From Clostridiales bacterium (GTDB lineage: Bacteria; Bacillota; Clostridia; Christensenellales; Aristaeellaceae), in assembly GCA_029012285.1 (NCBI GenBank), contig JAQXLU010000028.1, positions 1 through 37,623 on the forward strand: 37,623 bases of DNA, given 5' to 3'. Both the position numbers and the translations under genes were made by a program. The notes below the pieces were generated by a model. The model saw only the letters and a list, made by a program, of their open reading frames with translations, was not told the origin of the DNA and did not search any database. Below are positions 5,125 through 13,476 of the stretch, one piece after another (the first letter of the stretch is position 1; every line of letters starts with the position of its first letter).

Positions 5125-7755
5125 CTATATCGTCCTCTGCGGTAGGATCAGGCGCAGATTCTTCAGATGCCGTTGCTTCTGGCGCAGTCGCTTCCGGCGC
5201 AGTTGCCTCCGGCGCAGTTGCTTCCGGCGCAGTTGCTTCTGACACAGTTGCTTCCGGCGCAGTTGCTTCCGGCACAGTTGCTTCTGACACAGTTGCTTCC
5301 GGCGCAGTGTTGCTTCCGGCGCAGTTGCTTCCGGCACAGTTGCTTCAGGTGCAGCTGCTTCAGGCGCAGCTGCTTCAAGCGCAGATGCTTCCGGTGCAGT
5401 TGCTTCCGGTACAGTTGCTTCCGGTGCAGTTGCTTCCGGTGCAGTTGCTTCTGGTGCAGGTGCTTCGGCGGCGGAACGTATCTCCTCCGCCCAATTGGCG
5501 TCCTCTACAGCCGGATCAGGTGCAGCTGCTTCTGGTTCAACGGTCTCTGGCGCAGCTGCTTCTGCGGCGGAACGTATCTCCTCCGCTCGTTTGGCGTCCT
5601 CTACAGCCAGATCAGGTGCAGCTGCTTCTGGTTCAACGGTCTCTGGTGCAGCTGCTTCTGCGGCGGAACGTATCTCCTCCGCCCGTTTGGCGTCCTCTAC
5701 GGCCGGATCAGGTACATCTGCTTCTGGTTCAACGGTCTCTGGTGCAGGTGCTTCAGCAGCGGAACGTATCTCCTCCGCCCGTTTGGCGTCCTCTACGGCA
5801 AGATCAGGTGCAGCTGCTTCTGGTTCTACGCCCTCTGGCGCAGCTGCTTCTGCGGCAGATCGTATCTCCTCCGCCTGATTGGCGTCCTCTACGGCCGGAT
5901 CAGGTGTAGCTGCTTCAGGTGCAGATGCTTCCGGTGCAGGTGCTTCGGCGGCGGAACGTATTTCCTCCGCCTGTTTGGCGTCCTCTACGGCCGGATCAGA
6001 TGTAGCTGCTTCAGGCGCAGATGCTTCAGCGGCGGAACGTATCTCCTCCGCCCGTTTGCCGTCCTCCGTGTAGGCTGCGCTGACCGTCATGTGAATATGG
6101 CCCTGGGCCAGCGCACTCGCCATGTCAAAATGTGTATAGTCCATCTGATCCTGATTTTCGCTGGGCACTTTTTGATAGACGATGCGTACTGGCGGCTCCT
6201 CGGCGGCGTGCTCACGCCATTCATACAGGCAGATCACCGATAGCAGAATCAGGATCGGGATGATGCTGTAATGATAGCGCACCTGCGTTTCCAGCAGCAT
6301 ATGGCTCAGCGCGGACGCCAGGAAATACAGGATGGCAAGCATCTGCAAGGGCATGGGGGCACGTCGCCTGCGCCATGCCTCCAGCGCGCCCAGCATCGAT
6401 AGCACCAGAACCGCCATGTAAACCGGTCGGCTATAGGTGCGAACCGTTTCCAGCGCGGCGCTCAGCTCCTGCGTCAGGGTACCCTGCTGTCCTGCCCAGA
6501 GCAGGTTCCAGTCGATGCCGAAATCATCGGTCTGCCACAGATCGCGGAACTTGTAGACCATCAGGTTCATCACGTTCTCCGGCTCACTCTGTATGCGCTG
6601 GATGGCACGCTGCATGGCTGCCTCATGCGCCTGCGAGGCAGAGCCGGTCTGCTCATAGGCTGCGGCGAAGAATTCCGCATCCTCCTGATTCCAGATACCC
6701 TTGTGCTCCGCGTTCAGGCCCACCATCATGTTGTAGCCGGAGGCCATCAAACCGGAAGCAGGCTTTTCCATGATGATGTCCCGAATCGTGCTGTTGATGA
6801 CAAAACCGGTGCCCCAATAGAAGATCCCTACCACCAGGACGCAGAGCCAGCCCTTGCTCAGCACTGTTCGGATGCCGGCGGCGGTGATCTTCCCCTCCGG
6901 GTCGCCCCCGATCATCATACGCACCACCGCCCACGCAGCCAGCAGCAGCATCGCGGTGGGACGGATCGCGCCAGCCAAGCCGCAGGCCACGCCAATCAAC
7001 GGCAGGTAAACCAGCGCGCGGAACGGCGACACGGTATACAGGCTATTCCTGCCGCGCTGCATTTCGCACACCATCAGATCCAGCGTCAACAGGCTCAGCA
7101 TGGTATAGCTTGGTTCTGTGGCCACCATGGTGCCGTACAGGATGTGGGACGGCCACAGGCTCATCAGGGTCATCCCCATGACAGACGCGGCCTTGCCCAT
7201 GGTGCGGTAGGCCATGTGCCCGACGAGCAGCACAGAAACCATGCTGCACACCAGGTTGGCATACAGCGCGTTGGATACGCTCACGCCAAGCAGCTTGAAT
7301 ACAGGCACCAGCACCAGCATCGGGAAGCCGATGGTATGCGGATACTGCGCGATATAGCGCCGATCCACCTCCGCCTCCGGGGTAAGCATGGTATCGTTGA
7401 GCAGATGGTTGGCGATGCGGTAGTAGGTTTCAAAGTCGGATTCAGGCTCCAGCACGATCCCGTGAATCACGCGCAGGCGCAGGTACAGCCCAGCCCCAAA
7501 CACAGCCGTGCATGCCAGCAGCCACAGCGCGTTGCTCAGCCGGGCCGGGATGCGCGGCGCAACGCGATGAATCACCCGCACGCACAGGAAGCTGCCCAGC
7601 ATCATGCCCGTGATGGACAGCAAATAAACGCCCTGCAGGAGGTATTCGCGCTCGGTCGCGCGGGTATTGTATTCCAGCGTCGCGCTCAACGCCAGCCCCA
7701 TGCACATGATGAACAAACCCAGCATCAGGTATTCCAGCACATTTTTCCTGCGCAT
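5125..7755 (-). CDS. GT-C (GT39/PMT-like) membrane glycosyltransferase with long repeat tail
   Basis: The start is set at the ATG at 7755, which overlaps the previous stop (TAATG) and has AGGAGG upstream; 876 residues. Residues 1-540 are a polytopic membrane domain of the GT-C fold. An acidic first-loop motif (ESDFETYYRIANHLL, near residue 106) and QYPHTIGFP are like the Asp-containing loop of PMT/ArnT-type transferases that use polyprenyl-phosphate sugars. After the last membrane helix (about 525-545) comes a tail of over 300 residues. It has seven units with an AEEIRSAAEA core, then about 20 pentapeptides of the APEAT type. A 2-nt insertion near 5307-5311 shifts the frame at about residue 817, so the last 60 residues become Arg/Lys/Gln-rich. 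Without it, the acidic reading would continue to a stop at 5105. It is the last gene of the exopolysaccharide operon and probably adds side-chain sugars. Confidence 0.8.
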   Translation of the reverse strand: MRRKNVLEYLMLGLFIMCMGLALSATLEYNTRATEREYLLQGVYLLSITGMMLGSFLCVRVIHRVAPRIPARLSNALWLLACTAVFGAGLYLRLRVIHGIVLEPESDFETYYRIANHLLNDTMLTPEAEVDRRYIAQYPHTIGFPMLVLVPVFKLLGVSVSNALYANLVCSMVSVLLVGHMAYRTMGKAASVMGMTLMSLWPSHILYGTMVATEPSYTMLSLLTLDLMVCEMQRGRNSLYTVSPFRALVYLPLIGVACGLAGAIRPTAMLLLAAWAVVRMMIGGDPEGKITAAGIRTVLSKGWLCVLVVGIFYWGTGFVINSTIRDIIMEKPASGLMASGYNMMVGLNAEHKGIWNQEDAEFFAAAYEQTGSASQAHEAAMQRAIQRIQSEPENVMNLMVYKFRDLWQTDDFGIDWNLLWAGQQGTLTQELSAALETVRTYSRPVYMAVLVLSMLGALEAWRRRRAPMPLQMLAILYFLASALSHMLLETQVRYHYSIIPILILLSVICLYEWREHAAEEPPVRIVYQKVPSENQDQMDYTHFDMASALAQGHIHMTVSAAYTEDGKRAEEIRSAAEASAPEAATSDPAVEDAKQAEEIRSAAEAPAPEASAPEAATPDPAVEDANQAEEIRSAAEAAAPEGVEPEAAAPDLAVEDAKRAEEIRSAAEAPAPETVEPEADVPDPAVEDAKRAEEIRSAAEAAAPETVEPEAAAPDLAVEDAKRAEEIRSAAEAAAPETVEPEAAAPDPAVEDANWAEEIRSAAEAPAPEATAPEATAPEATVPEATAPEASALEAAAPEAAAPEATVPEATAPEATLRRKQLCQKQLCRKQLRRKQLCQKQLRRKQLRRRQLRRKRLRQKQRHLKNLRLILPQRTI
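5165..5470 (-). repeat. About 20 tandem 15-bp repeats (APEAT coding)
   Basis: The plus strand shows repeated gttgcttccggcgca units with variants. In the gene's frame each codes A-P-E-A-T. The same unit is also open in the other two minus-strand frames (L-R-R-K-Q and C-A-G-S-N), so a frame slip inside the array does not cause an early stop. One unit (about 5304-5317) carries an extra dinucleotide. Confidence 0.93.
5470..6060 (-). repeat. Seven tandem 80-100-bp repeats (AEEIRSAAEA core)
   Basis: Seven copies of a unit with the plus-strand core gaacgtatctcctccgc recur near 5478, 5571, 5667, 5763, 5856, 5957 and 6040. They encode VEDAKRAEEIRSAAEA joined by APE/VEPEAAAPDPA linkers of varying length. 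The peptide is acidic and Ala-rich, likely helix plus flexible linker. Confidence 0.92.
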
Positions 7756-10700
7756 TAGGCTTCCCTCCTTTCGTTCATTGTTTTTCTGCCGGGACGCAGC
7801 GCGTGTCGCAGCAATGCACGCAGACACACCGTCACCCCTGTGATCACCATCAGATCATGGCAGAGCATGAAGGTAAACAGCTGCTTGTTGTTATCTGCAA
7901 AGCCGTTGCCGATCACGGTCAGCGGATACTGGAACGCGCCAATACACATGACGCACACAAACAGGATAGACAGCAGCTTTTGCTGTATCGGACGATCCTT
8001 CCGGCACATCAGGCGGATGCACCAGATGAGCGCCCCACCATAGAGCAGCACATACTGCCAGAAGGCGCTGCAAGCCGTGAGCGGACGAATCATCTGCCAC
8101 ACATTGAAGCGATACAGCCCCTCGCTTTCGGCATATCTCTCCCCGGTGTAAGCCATGAAGCCCGTATGCAGCGTTTGAGATTCCTGCGCGGCATGATCGA
8201 GCATCACCAGCAGATCCTTGGGGTGGCGCAGATAATAGCCCACCATGGTAACAGCGTTGATCTTGCTGTACACCGCTTTCTCCACCTGCTCTGACAGCAC
8301 GGGCCAGACGTATTCCTCATCCGGATGATAGGCATGCTTTCCGATGTCCGCCTTCAGCACTGGATCAAGCCCCAGGTCGGCCATTGCGGCATCTACATCG
8401 TCGGTCACCATGAGCGCGCCAAAGAACACGCTCTGCCAGACCGTCTGCTTGGAGGACACCTCATCGTTCTTTTTGTATACGCCAATGCTGTCCCAGACGA
8501 CATAGACGCACAGCAGCATCATCACAAGGGTATAGCAGACCGTGCGCATCCACATAGGAAGTCTGTCTGCCTTCCCCGTTGCCGTCCTCTCTCCCCGCGG
8601 ACGGTGATAGACGCTCAGCACCACCATCAGTACCAGCCCGGAGGGCAGCGATAGCAGCATCTGCGCCTTGGAGCACGTCAGCATGCGCACGCTGACAGCG
8701 AGCATCACCAGCCAGAGCATGTGACGCTTTCCGCTGCGCTGCATCACCATCAGATGCACCGCGCAACCCAGCATGAGCATCAGCGAGGTGCAGATGGTAC
8801 TCTCGCCAAGGAGCGAGTTGTACCACGCCACATAGTTCTCCCCAAAGAGCATGATGACCAGTGCAATGCCCGCCAGCAGCGTGGCGCGTCCCAACAGCGG
8901 GTAGAGGTCGTGCACCAGCAGCAGCACCGCAAATATTGTCAGCGCCAGGAGAATCCACGCCTGCACCAGTGTGGAGTACGGTGAATTGGTCAACAGGCTC
9001 CACAAGCGCACAAGCATGGACGGGAAAATCAATGAATAGGTCGGGTCGGCGGAGGTCAGGCGCTGCGGATGGAAGGGCTCGCGGTAATCATACTCCTCCA
9101 CCACCCTGGAAGCCAGTTGGTCGCTGCTGTTGTCCAGCAGCTCCTTCGTCCAGTATAGGTCAATCTGCTCCATCATGCGGCCGAAGTCGCCATTATTCAC
9201 GCCACCAATGTGCTGCGCAGGCAGCAGGATCCAGCAGCAGATCGTCACCGCCAGCACCGCACACAGCCACACCATCGCGCTGCGGCTGATGCGAATGTTA
9301 TCAAGCCGGGCATAGAACGGCACCGTATCGCCCATGCGCCCCCATGTCAGCGCCAGCGGAACCTCCCGCGAGGCCAGGCAGGCAAACAGCCGCTTTCCCA
9401 GCAGCACCAGTGCCGCCAGTCCACCCAGCAACGACAGCCAGCCGAAGAAGAAGAACATCACCTTTGTCATGCTGACGTCCAACCCGCCGGTCAGCACCAT
9501 GGCACACGGCAGGTACATTGCACTGCAGCCACACAGCGCGGACATCGCCGCGCACAGCTTGCGCAACCCTTGCTTGCATGCCGCCGCCAGCGCCAGGAAC
9601 ACCAGCGCAGCGCCGAGCATCCGCCAGGTGGTCGCTTCCAATCCGCCCTCGCCAAAGAGAAGCTTGAGCAACACATAGGGTGACGGACGCACATATCGAT
9701 CCGTCCATCCCTCGTATACCACGCGCCCATTGAGCGCGTCCAGGTAGTGGTTGTTCTTATCCTGCAGCAGCCTGACCACCAGCTCGGGATGCTGCAAGCA
9801 GTAGGCAACACGGTTCTCCAGACGGATCGCGTCCTGCAGCTTCTCGTCTGTTCTCGGATCGTGCGCAAAGAGCGATGCATCCTCGTAATAGGAACGTCCT
9901 ACGTCGCGAAGGTAATCCGCCTCCAGGCCCAGCCCTTCCAGCACCTGCTCCGGCTTGTCCGAAACCATCAAATAGCCCTGGAACACGGCCAGATGATTGG
10001 CGGCGTCCGACTGAACATCCTTTTGGTTTTGAAAGTTCTCCGCCACACTTGCGCCACATATCGCAAGCGAAGCCACCGTGATTGCACAAAACAGCGGCCT
10101 TGCGCTCTTTTCCGGCCATGCGTGCCAGATGCTCAACGCCGCGCAAATCGCCACGGCGGGCAGCATCACGATCATCTGCGGCTGTGACTGCAAAAGCAGC
10201 ACGCCCGACACAAGCACCTTCAGGACCTGCCACGCGCCCATGCCCCGGTCGCTGCACAGGCTATGAACCACACAGCCGATGAACAGCATCAGGCACGCCA
10301 GCGCCGTCCCCATGGGGTACAGGCTGTTGAGATAGCCGTTGACAGTGCTGTTCATCATGGTCAGCACCAGCACAATCGACACGGCGATCGCGGCTGAGTG
10401 GCTGCGGGGATACAGTCCACTCACCGCCAGATATGTGCCCAAGGCGATCATCAGAGCGTACACGCAGGCGAGCAGCCTTGTGTCAAACGGCAAGCCGAAA
10501 GGCTGTGTCAGCAGACGCACCACCGCACCCGGATACAAGATCGCCATCTGACCGGTTTTCAGCAGCGAGGATGCGTCAAACCGGTCATAGGCAAAGGTCT
10601 GTGCCACAGCGCCCGCCGCCACCGGGTCACCTGCCCAGGTGATGTGCAGCTGCTCCATGGCGTTCACATAAGTACCGTCGGAGGTTATGCTGACCTGCGG

Positions 10701-10787
10701 CGAGGCAAAGAGGGTATAGAGAATCGCGCACAGCACCAGCACTGCGGCCACTGCGCCAGCTTCCCTGCCCTTGCGTCGTTCGGTCAT
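7755..10787 (-). CDS. Tandem-duplicated GT-C-type membrane protein (WsfD-like, two modules)
   Basis: This 1010-residue polytopic membrane protein is made of two homologous halves (about residues 20-470 and 500-990). Each half has an early ITSDGTYVNAMEQ or NNGDFGRMMEQ acidic loop. Each then has a NGYLNSLYPMGTALACLML or YNSLLGESTICTSLMLMLG helix, a QGYLMVSDKPEQVLEGLGLEAD or FFGALMVTDDVDAAMADLGLDP loop with a following YY/YHPDEEY, and a YCLQHPELVVRLL or YYLRHPKDLLVML segment. The single-module paralogue is at 21055-22572. The pattern resembles the family named glycan biosynthesis hexose transferase WsfD, a GT-C type that uses a lipid-linked sugar on the outer face. It probably decorates the operon's polymer; donor and linkage are unknown. 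It is 39 nt from the previous gene and overlaps the next by 1 nt. Confidence 0.78.
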   Translation of the reverse strand: MTERRKGREAGAVAAVLVLCAILYTLFASPQVSITSDGTYVNAMEQLHITWAGDPVAAGAVAQTFAYDRFDASSLLKTGQMAILYPGAVVRLLTQPFGLPFDTRLLACVYALMIALGTYLAVSGLYPRSHSAAIAVSIVLVLTMMNSTVNGYLNSLYPMGTALACLMLFIGCVVHSLCSDRGMGAWQVLKVLVSGVLLLQSQPQMIVMLPAVAICAALSIWHAWPEKSARPLFCAITVASLAICGASVAENFQNQKDVQSDAANHLAVFQGYLMVSDKPEQVLEGLGLEADYLRDVGRSYYEDASLFAHDPRTDEKLQDAIRLENRVAYCLQHPELVVRLLQDKNNHYLDALNGRVVYEGWTDRYVRPSPYVLLKLLFGEGGLEATTWRMLGAALVFLALAAACKQGLRKLCAAMSALCGCSAMYLPCAMVLTGGLDVSMTKVMFFFFGWLSLLGGLAALVLLGKRLFACLASREVPLALTWGRMGDTVPFYARLDNIRISRSAMVWLCAVLAVTICCWILLPAQHIGGVNNGDFGRMMEQIDLYWTKELLDNSSDQLASRVVEEYDYREPFHPQRLTSADPTYSLIFPSMLVRLWSLLTNSPYSTLVQAWILLALTIFAVLLLVHDLYPLLGRATLLAGIALVIMLFGENYVAWYNSLLGESTICTSLMLMLGCAVHLMVMQRSGKRHMLWLVMLAVSVRMLTCSKAQMLLSLPSGLVLMVVLSVYHRPRGERTATGKADRLPMWMRTVCYTLVMMLLCVYVVWDSIGVYKKNDEVSSKQTVWQSVFFGALMVTDDVDAAMADLGLDPVLKADIGKHAYHPDEEYVWPVLSEQVEKAVYSKINAVTMVGYYLRHPKDLLVMLDHAAQESQTLHTGFMAYTGERYAESEGLYRFNVWQMIRPLTACSAFWQYVLLYGGALIWCIRLMCRKDRPIQQKLLSILFVCVMCIGAFQYPLTVIGNGFADNNKQLFTFMLCHDLMVITGVTVCLRALLRHALRPGRKTMNERREA

Positions 10788-10826
10788 ACCTCCACCTCAT
10801 TTCATAGCTCGGATTTTCCTTCTGCG

Positions 10827-13460
10827 TCAGAAGCGACTGTTCTGTTCGCTCACCTCAGACCGCTGCGCGGCTTCCTCGGGTGTGATCGCGCCGTCCTCCA
10901 GCAGAAGGCGATCAATCACCGCTGTTCCGAAGCGGAACATTTCGCCTGCCTCGTTCTGCTGACAGCCAACCAGCAGCGTTCCCTCATAGGGGATGCAGGG
11001 GCTGACAAAGCTCGTTTGTACCTCGCCATTGACAGCGATGATATACTCTTCCCCGTGCTTGGTCACGACCAGATGCATGCGGGTGCGGTCGTCCGGCAAT
11101 TCGTACCGCCAGGTTTGCAGTCCGCCCAGGTACAGCGTGACCGAATCTAAATCGTCCTGGCGGAGCATCAAGCCACGATAGCCCACATCAGGCTGCTCGG
11201 CAAAGCAGGACAGGTACACGCCCTTGTTGCTGCCGCGCACAAGCGTAACCGTAGTATCCAGCGTCCAGTCCTTTTTCATGTCAAAGAGCTGCACGCCTGT
11301 ATCCACATAGCGATCCACGCCATTGCCCACATAGGCAGCAGGCATGGTATAGCTCACGGAGGTGGGCTCCACCTGATGCACCTGGGCGGGCGCGGCTTTT
11401 TCATAAGCCCATGCGAGAATTTCCTCCTCGCTCAGGCAGCCCGCCAGCACCGTCAGGCTGTTGACACGGGTCTTGCTCTGGCGGAACACGTTGCCATGCT
11501 CTGTCAATTCAGCGCCTACCAGCAGCTGACCGGCATAGGGATCCGTCGGGATCTCCTTGCAGTCCACGAGCTTCTCCCCGTTGAGATAAACGGTGTAGGT
11601 GCTCGTATTCTTCACCACAGCCAGACGCGCAGACTGATTCATCGTCACCGGCGCACTCACGCCCAGGTTGTTGCCCAACACGATGTTGAGGTTGCCATCG
11701 GTCAGCAACCGCACCAGCAAGCCGCGGTAATGGTCGGGCTCCTCAGCGAAATCCGCGAGGAATACGCCGTCGCCACTGTCCTCGGTAGGCAACAGCTCCG
11801 TCATCACCGTAAAGCAGGTGCTCGTATCCTCAAAGAGCCGCACGCCTGTATCAACATAGGTGGGATACAGCTCCGTACCCCCGATGAATTGCTCGGGCAG
11901 CGTGTAGATGACCTCGGGCTCGTCCACGCCCTGACCCAGCGGCAGGGGCATCATGGGCAGATCCGGCGGATTCCAGTCGCACACCTGCGCGCTGGTCAGC
12001 GCATGGTCGTAGACCTCCAGGTTCAGCACATGCGTGCGGCTGAAACGGAACTTCTCGCCGTTCGCGCTCAGCTCCTGGCAGCCGACAAGCAGATTGCCGC
12101 TGTAAGCCTCGCAGGGCAGCTGGTATCTGTCCAGCACCATGTTCCCGTTCCAGTATACCGTATAGCGATCGATGTCCTTCACAATGCAGACCGTCGCAGT
12201 ATCGCCCTGGTATTCGGGCATCTGCACAACATACCTTTCGCCCAGCAGCAAGGTCACCGTGTTCTCCCTGGTCTTGCTCATCAGCAGACCATAATACCCA
12301 TCCGACTCAGAGAAGCACGACATGTACACGCCATCGTCGCCTGTGGTGGCCATATCAATCCGGGTCAGAAGCGTCCATGAATCATAACGGTTGGCATACA
12401 GCTGTTCACCTGTATCGACCATCCGGCTCACGCCATCACCCTGGAACTGCATTTCCATGGTATATCCCGTCTGCTGTTCCGCAGTGTACACTTCCGCATT
12501 GCTCCACAGATGTTCCGCATCCAGCCTGCGGTCCGCAAGCTGGTAATGCTCTTGCAGATATGTACCAATGGAATCGGTCAGCTTCACAATGCCGGTATAT
12601 TGCAAATGCCCCACATCATAGAAGTCACAGCTTGGATCAATGTTGATGTCCTGCCATGCTTTCAGGTAGTTCAGCGTGGGTACACCATATTCGGCGGCAA
12701 TGGCTGTCAGAGTGTTCAGCTTTGCAGCCTCTGTCTCGTTCGCCTCATACGGCGCAATCAGCAGTACCAGTTGTACACCCTTGCTCTTGCACAGATCAAT
12801 CATCATGCGCAGATACTTTTCATTCTTCTCCGAGAGCGGCAGTTGGTCTGTCAACTGCGAACCATCGAGCAGGTTGACCTTCGCAATACGGTCGGAAGGG
12901 AGTTGTATCCTGTTTACACCCAGGTCACGGGTATACAGCGCAAAATCCAAATCGCTCGCTTCCAGCTCGTCATACCGGTTATGGTAATATGGCATCCCCC
13001 ACAGCGCTTCCGCCGCCTCTTGCCAGGTCGGATAGGAGATCAACGCATTCTTGAAGCGGTCAACACTCGGGCGCATCGCGCGCACGTTTTTGAACGCTAC
13101 CGTCTTATCGGAATACTCAACATCCGTACCAGCCAGGAACACCTCCGCCACCACAACCTTGGGGTTTTGGTATTTCAAGCCTTCCTTCAGGAAATAGTAG
13201 GTATTCCAAAGCGGCTGCATACCGCTCCAAAGCGTGTAGCTTGCAATCCCGTAATCATCCCAGAGCATGCCATTATCCACATTCATGCCCACATGGGAGG
13301 AGCCGACCATCAGCACATCCACCGTGTCACGGGGCAGGGCATAGTACTTTTCCATCGGGCCGATTGCGTCGTCAGCCTTGGTGGATAGCACCTGATCCGT
13401 CACCCAGTACGCCGCAAACAGGAGCACCAGGAACAACGGCACCGCTACGATTTTCTTCAT
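10827..13460 (-). CDS. SGNH-type (AlgJ/DltD-like) O-acyltransferase partner with three LamG-like repeats
   Basis: Start chosen at the ATG at 13460 behind AAGGAG; 877 residues. An N-terminal signal-anchor (residues 3-20) is followed by an SGNH/AlgJ-like domain to about residue 320. It has the nucleophile motif GSSHVG (Ser54 region) and a FYDVGHLQYTG block providing the Asp282/His285 pair. The rest is three homologous beta-sandwich repeats at about 331-495, 517-686 and 702-866. Each runs YVDTGxxLF, GVYxSCFxE..YRGL, YTVYxNG and LLVG, as in LamG/concanavalin-like domains. The MBOAT gene 16 nt upstream would move acyl groups across the membrane, and this protein would transfer them to the polysaccharide outside. 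The triple lectin-like tail is unusual for AlgJ-type proteins and could hold the enzyme on the polymer. Confidence 0.82.
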   Translation of the reverse strand: MKKIVAVPLFLVLLFAAYWVTDQVLSTKADDAIGPMEKYYALPRDTVDVLMVGSSHVGMNVDNGMLWDDYGIASYTLWSGMQPLWNTYYFLKEGLKYQNPKVVVAEVFLAGTDVEYSDKTVAFKNVRAMRPSVDRFKNALISYPTWQEAAEALWGMPYYHNRYDELEASDLDFALYTRDLGVNRIQLPSDRIAKVNLLDGSQLTDQLPLSEKNEKYLRMMIDLCKSKGVQLVLLIAPYEANETEAAKLNTLTAIAAEYGVPTLNYLKAWQDINIDPSCDFYDVGHLQYTGIVKLTDSIGTYLQEHYQLADRRLDAEHLWSNAEVYTAEQQTGYTMEMQFQGDGVSRMVDTGEQLYANRYDSWTLLTRIDMATTGDDGVYMSCFSESDGYYGLLMSKTRENTVTLLLGERYVVQMPEYQGDTATVCIVKDIDRYTVYWNGNMVLDRYQLPCEAYSGNLLVGCQELSANGEKFRFSRTHVLNLEVYDHALTSAQVCDWNPPDLPMMPLPLGQGVDEPEVIYTLPEQFIGGTELYPTYVDTGVRLFEDTSTCFTVMTELLPTEDSGDGVFLADFAEEPDHYRGLLVRLLTDGNLNIVLGNNLGVSAPVTMNQSARLAVVKNTSTYTVYLNGEKLVDCKEIPTDPYAGQLLVGAELTEHGNVFRQSKTRVNSLTVLAGCLSEEEILAWAYEKAAPAQVHQVEPTSVSYTMPAAYVGNGVDRYVDTGVQLFDMKKDWTLDTTVTLVRGSNKGVYLSCFAEQPDVGYRGLMLRQDDLDSVTLYLGGLQTWRYELPDDRTRMHLVVTKHGEEYIIAVNGEVQTSFVSPCIPYEGTLLVGCQQNEAGEMFRFGTAVIDRLLLEDGAITPEEAAQRSEVSEQNSRF

Positions 13461-13476
13461 GGTATGCTCCTTTCCG

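Noticed and set aside
5165-6060. CRISPR-like or other non-coding repeat array
   Set aside because: Repeats are in register with codons of a membrane protein, have no unique spacers and have no cas genes nearby.
5167-6243. Plus-strand open frames across the repeat region (Leu/Gln/Pro- or Cys/Arg-rich)
   Set aside because: They arise because the repeats lack stops in several frames; no ribosome binding site, and the minus frame continues from a real membrane enzyme.
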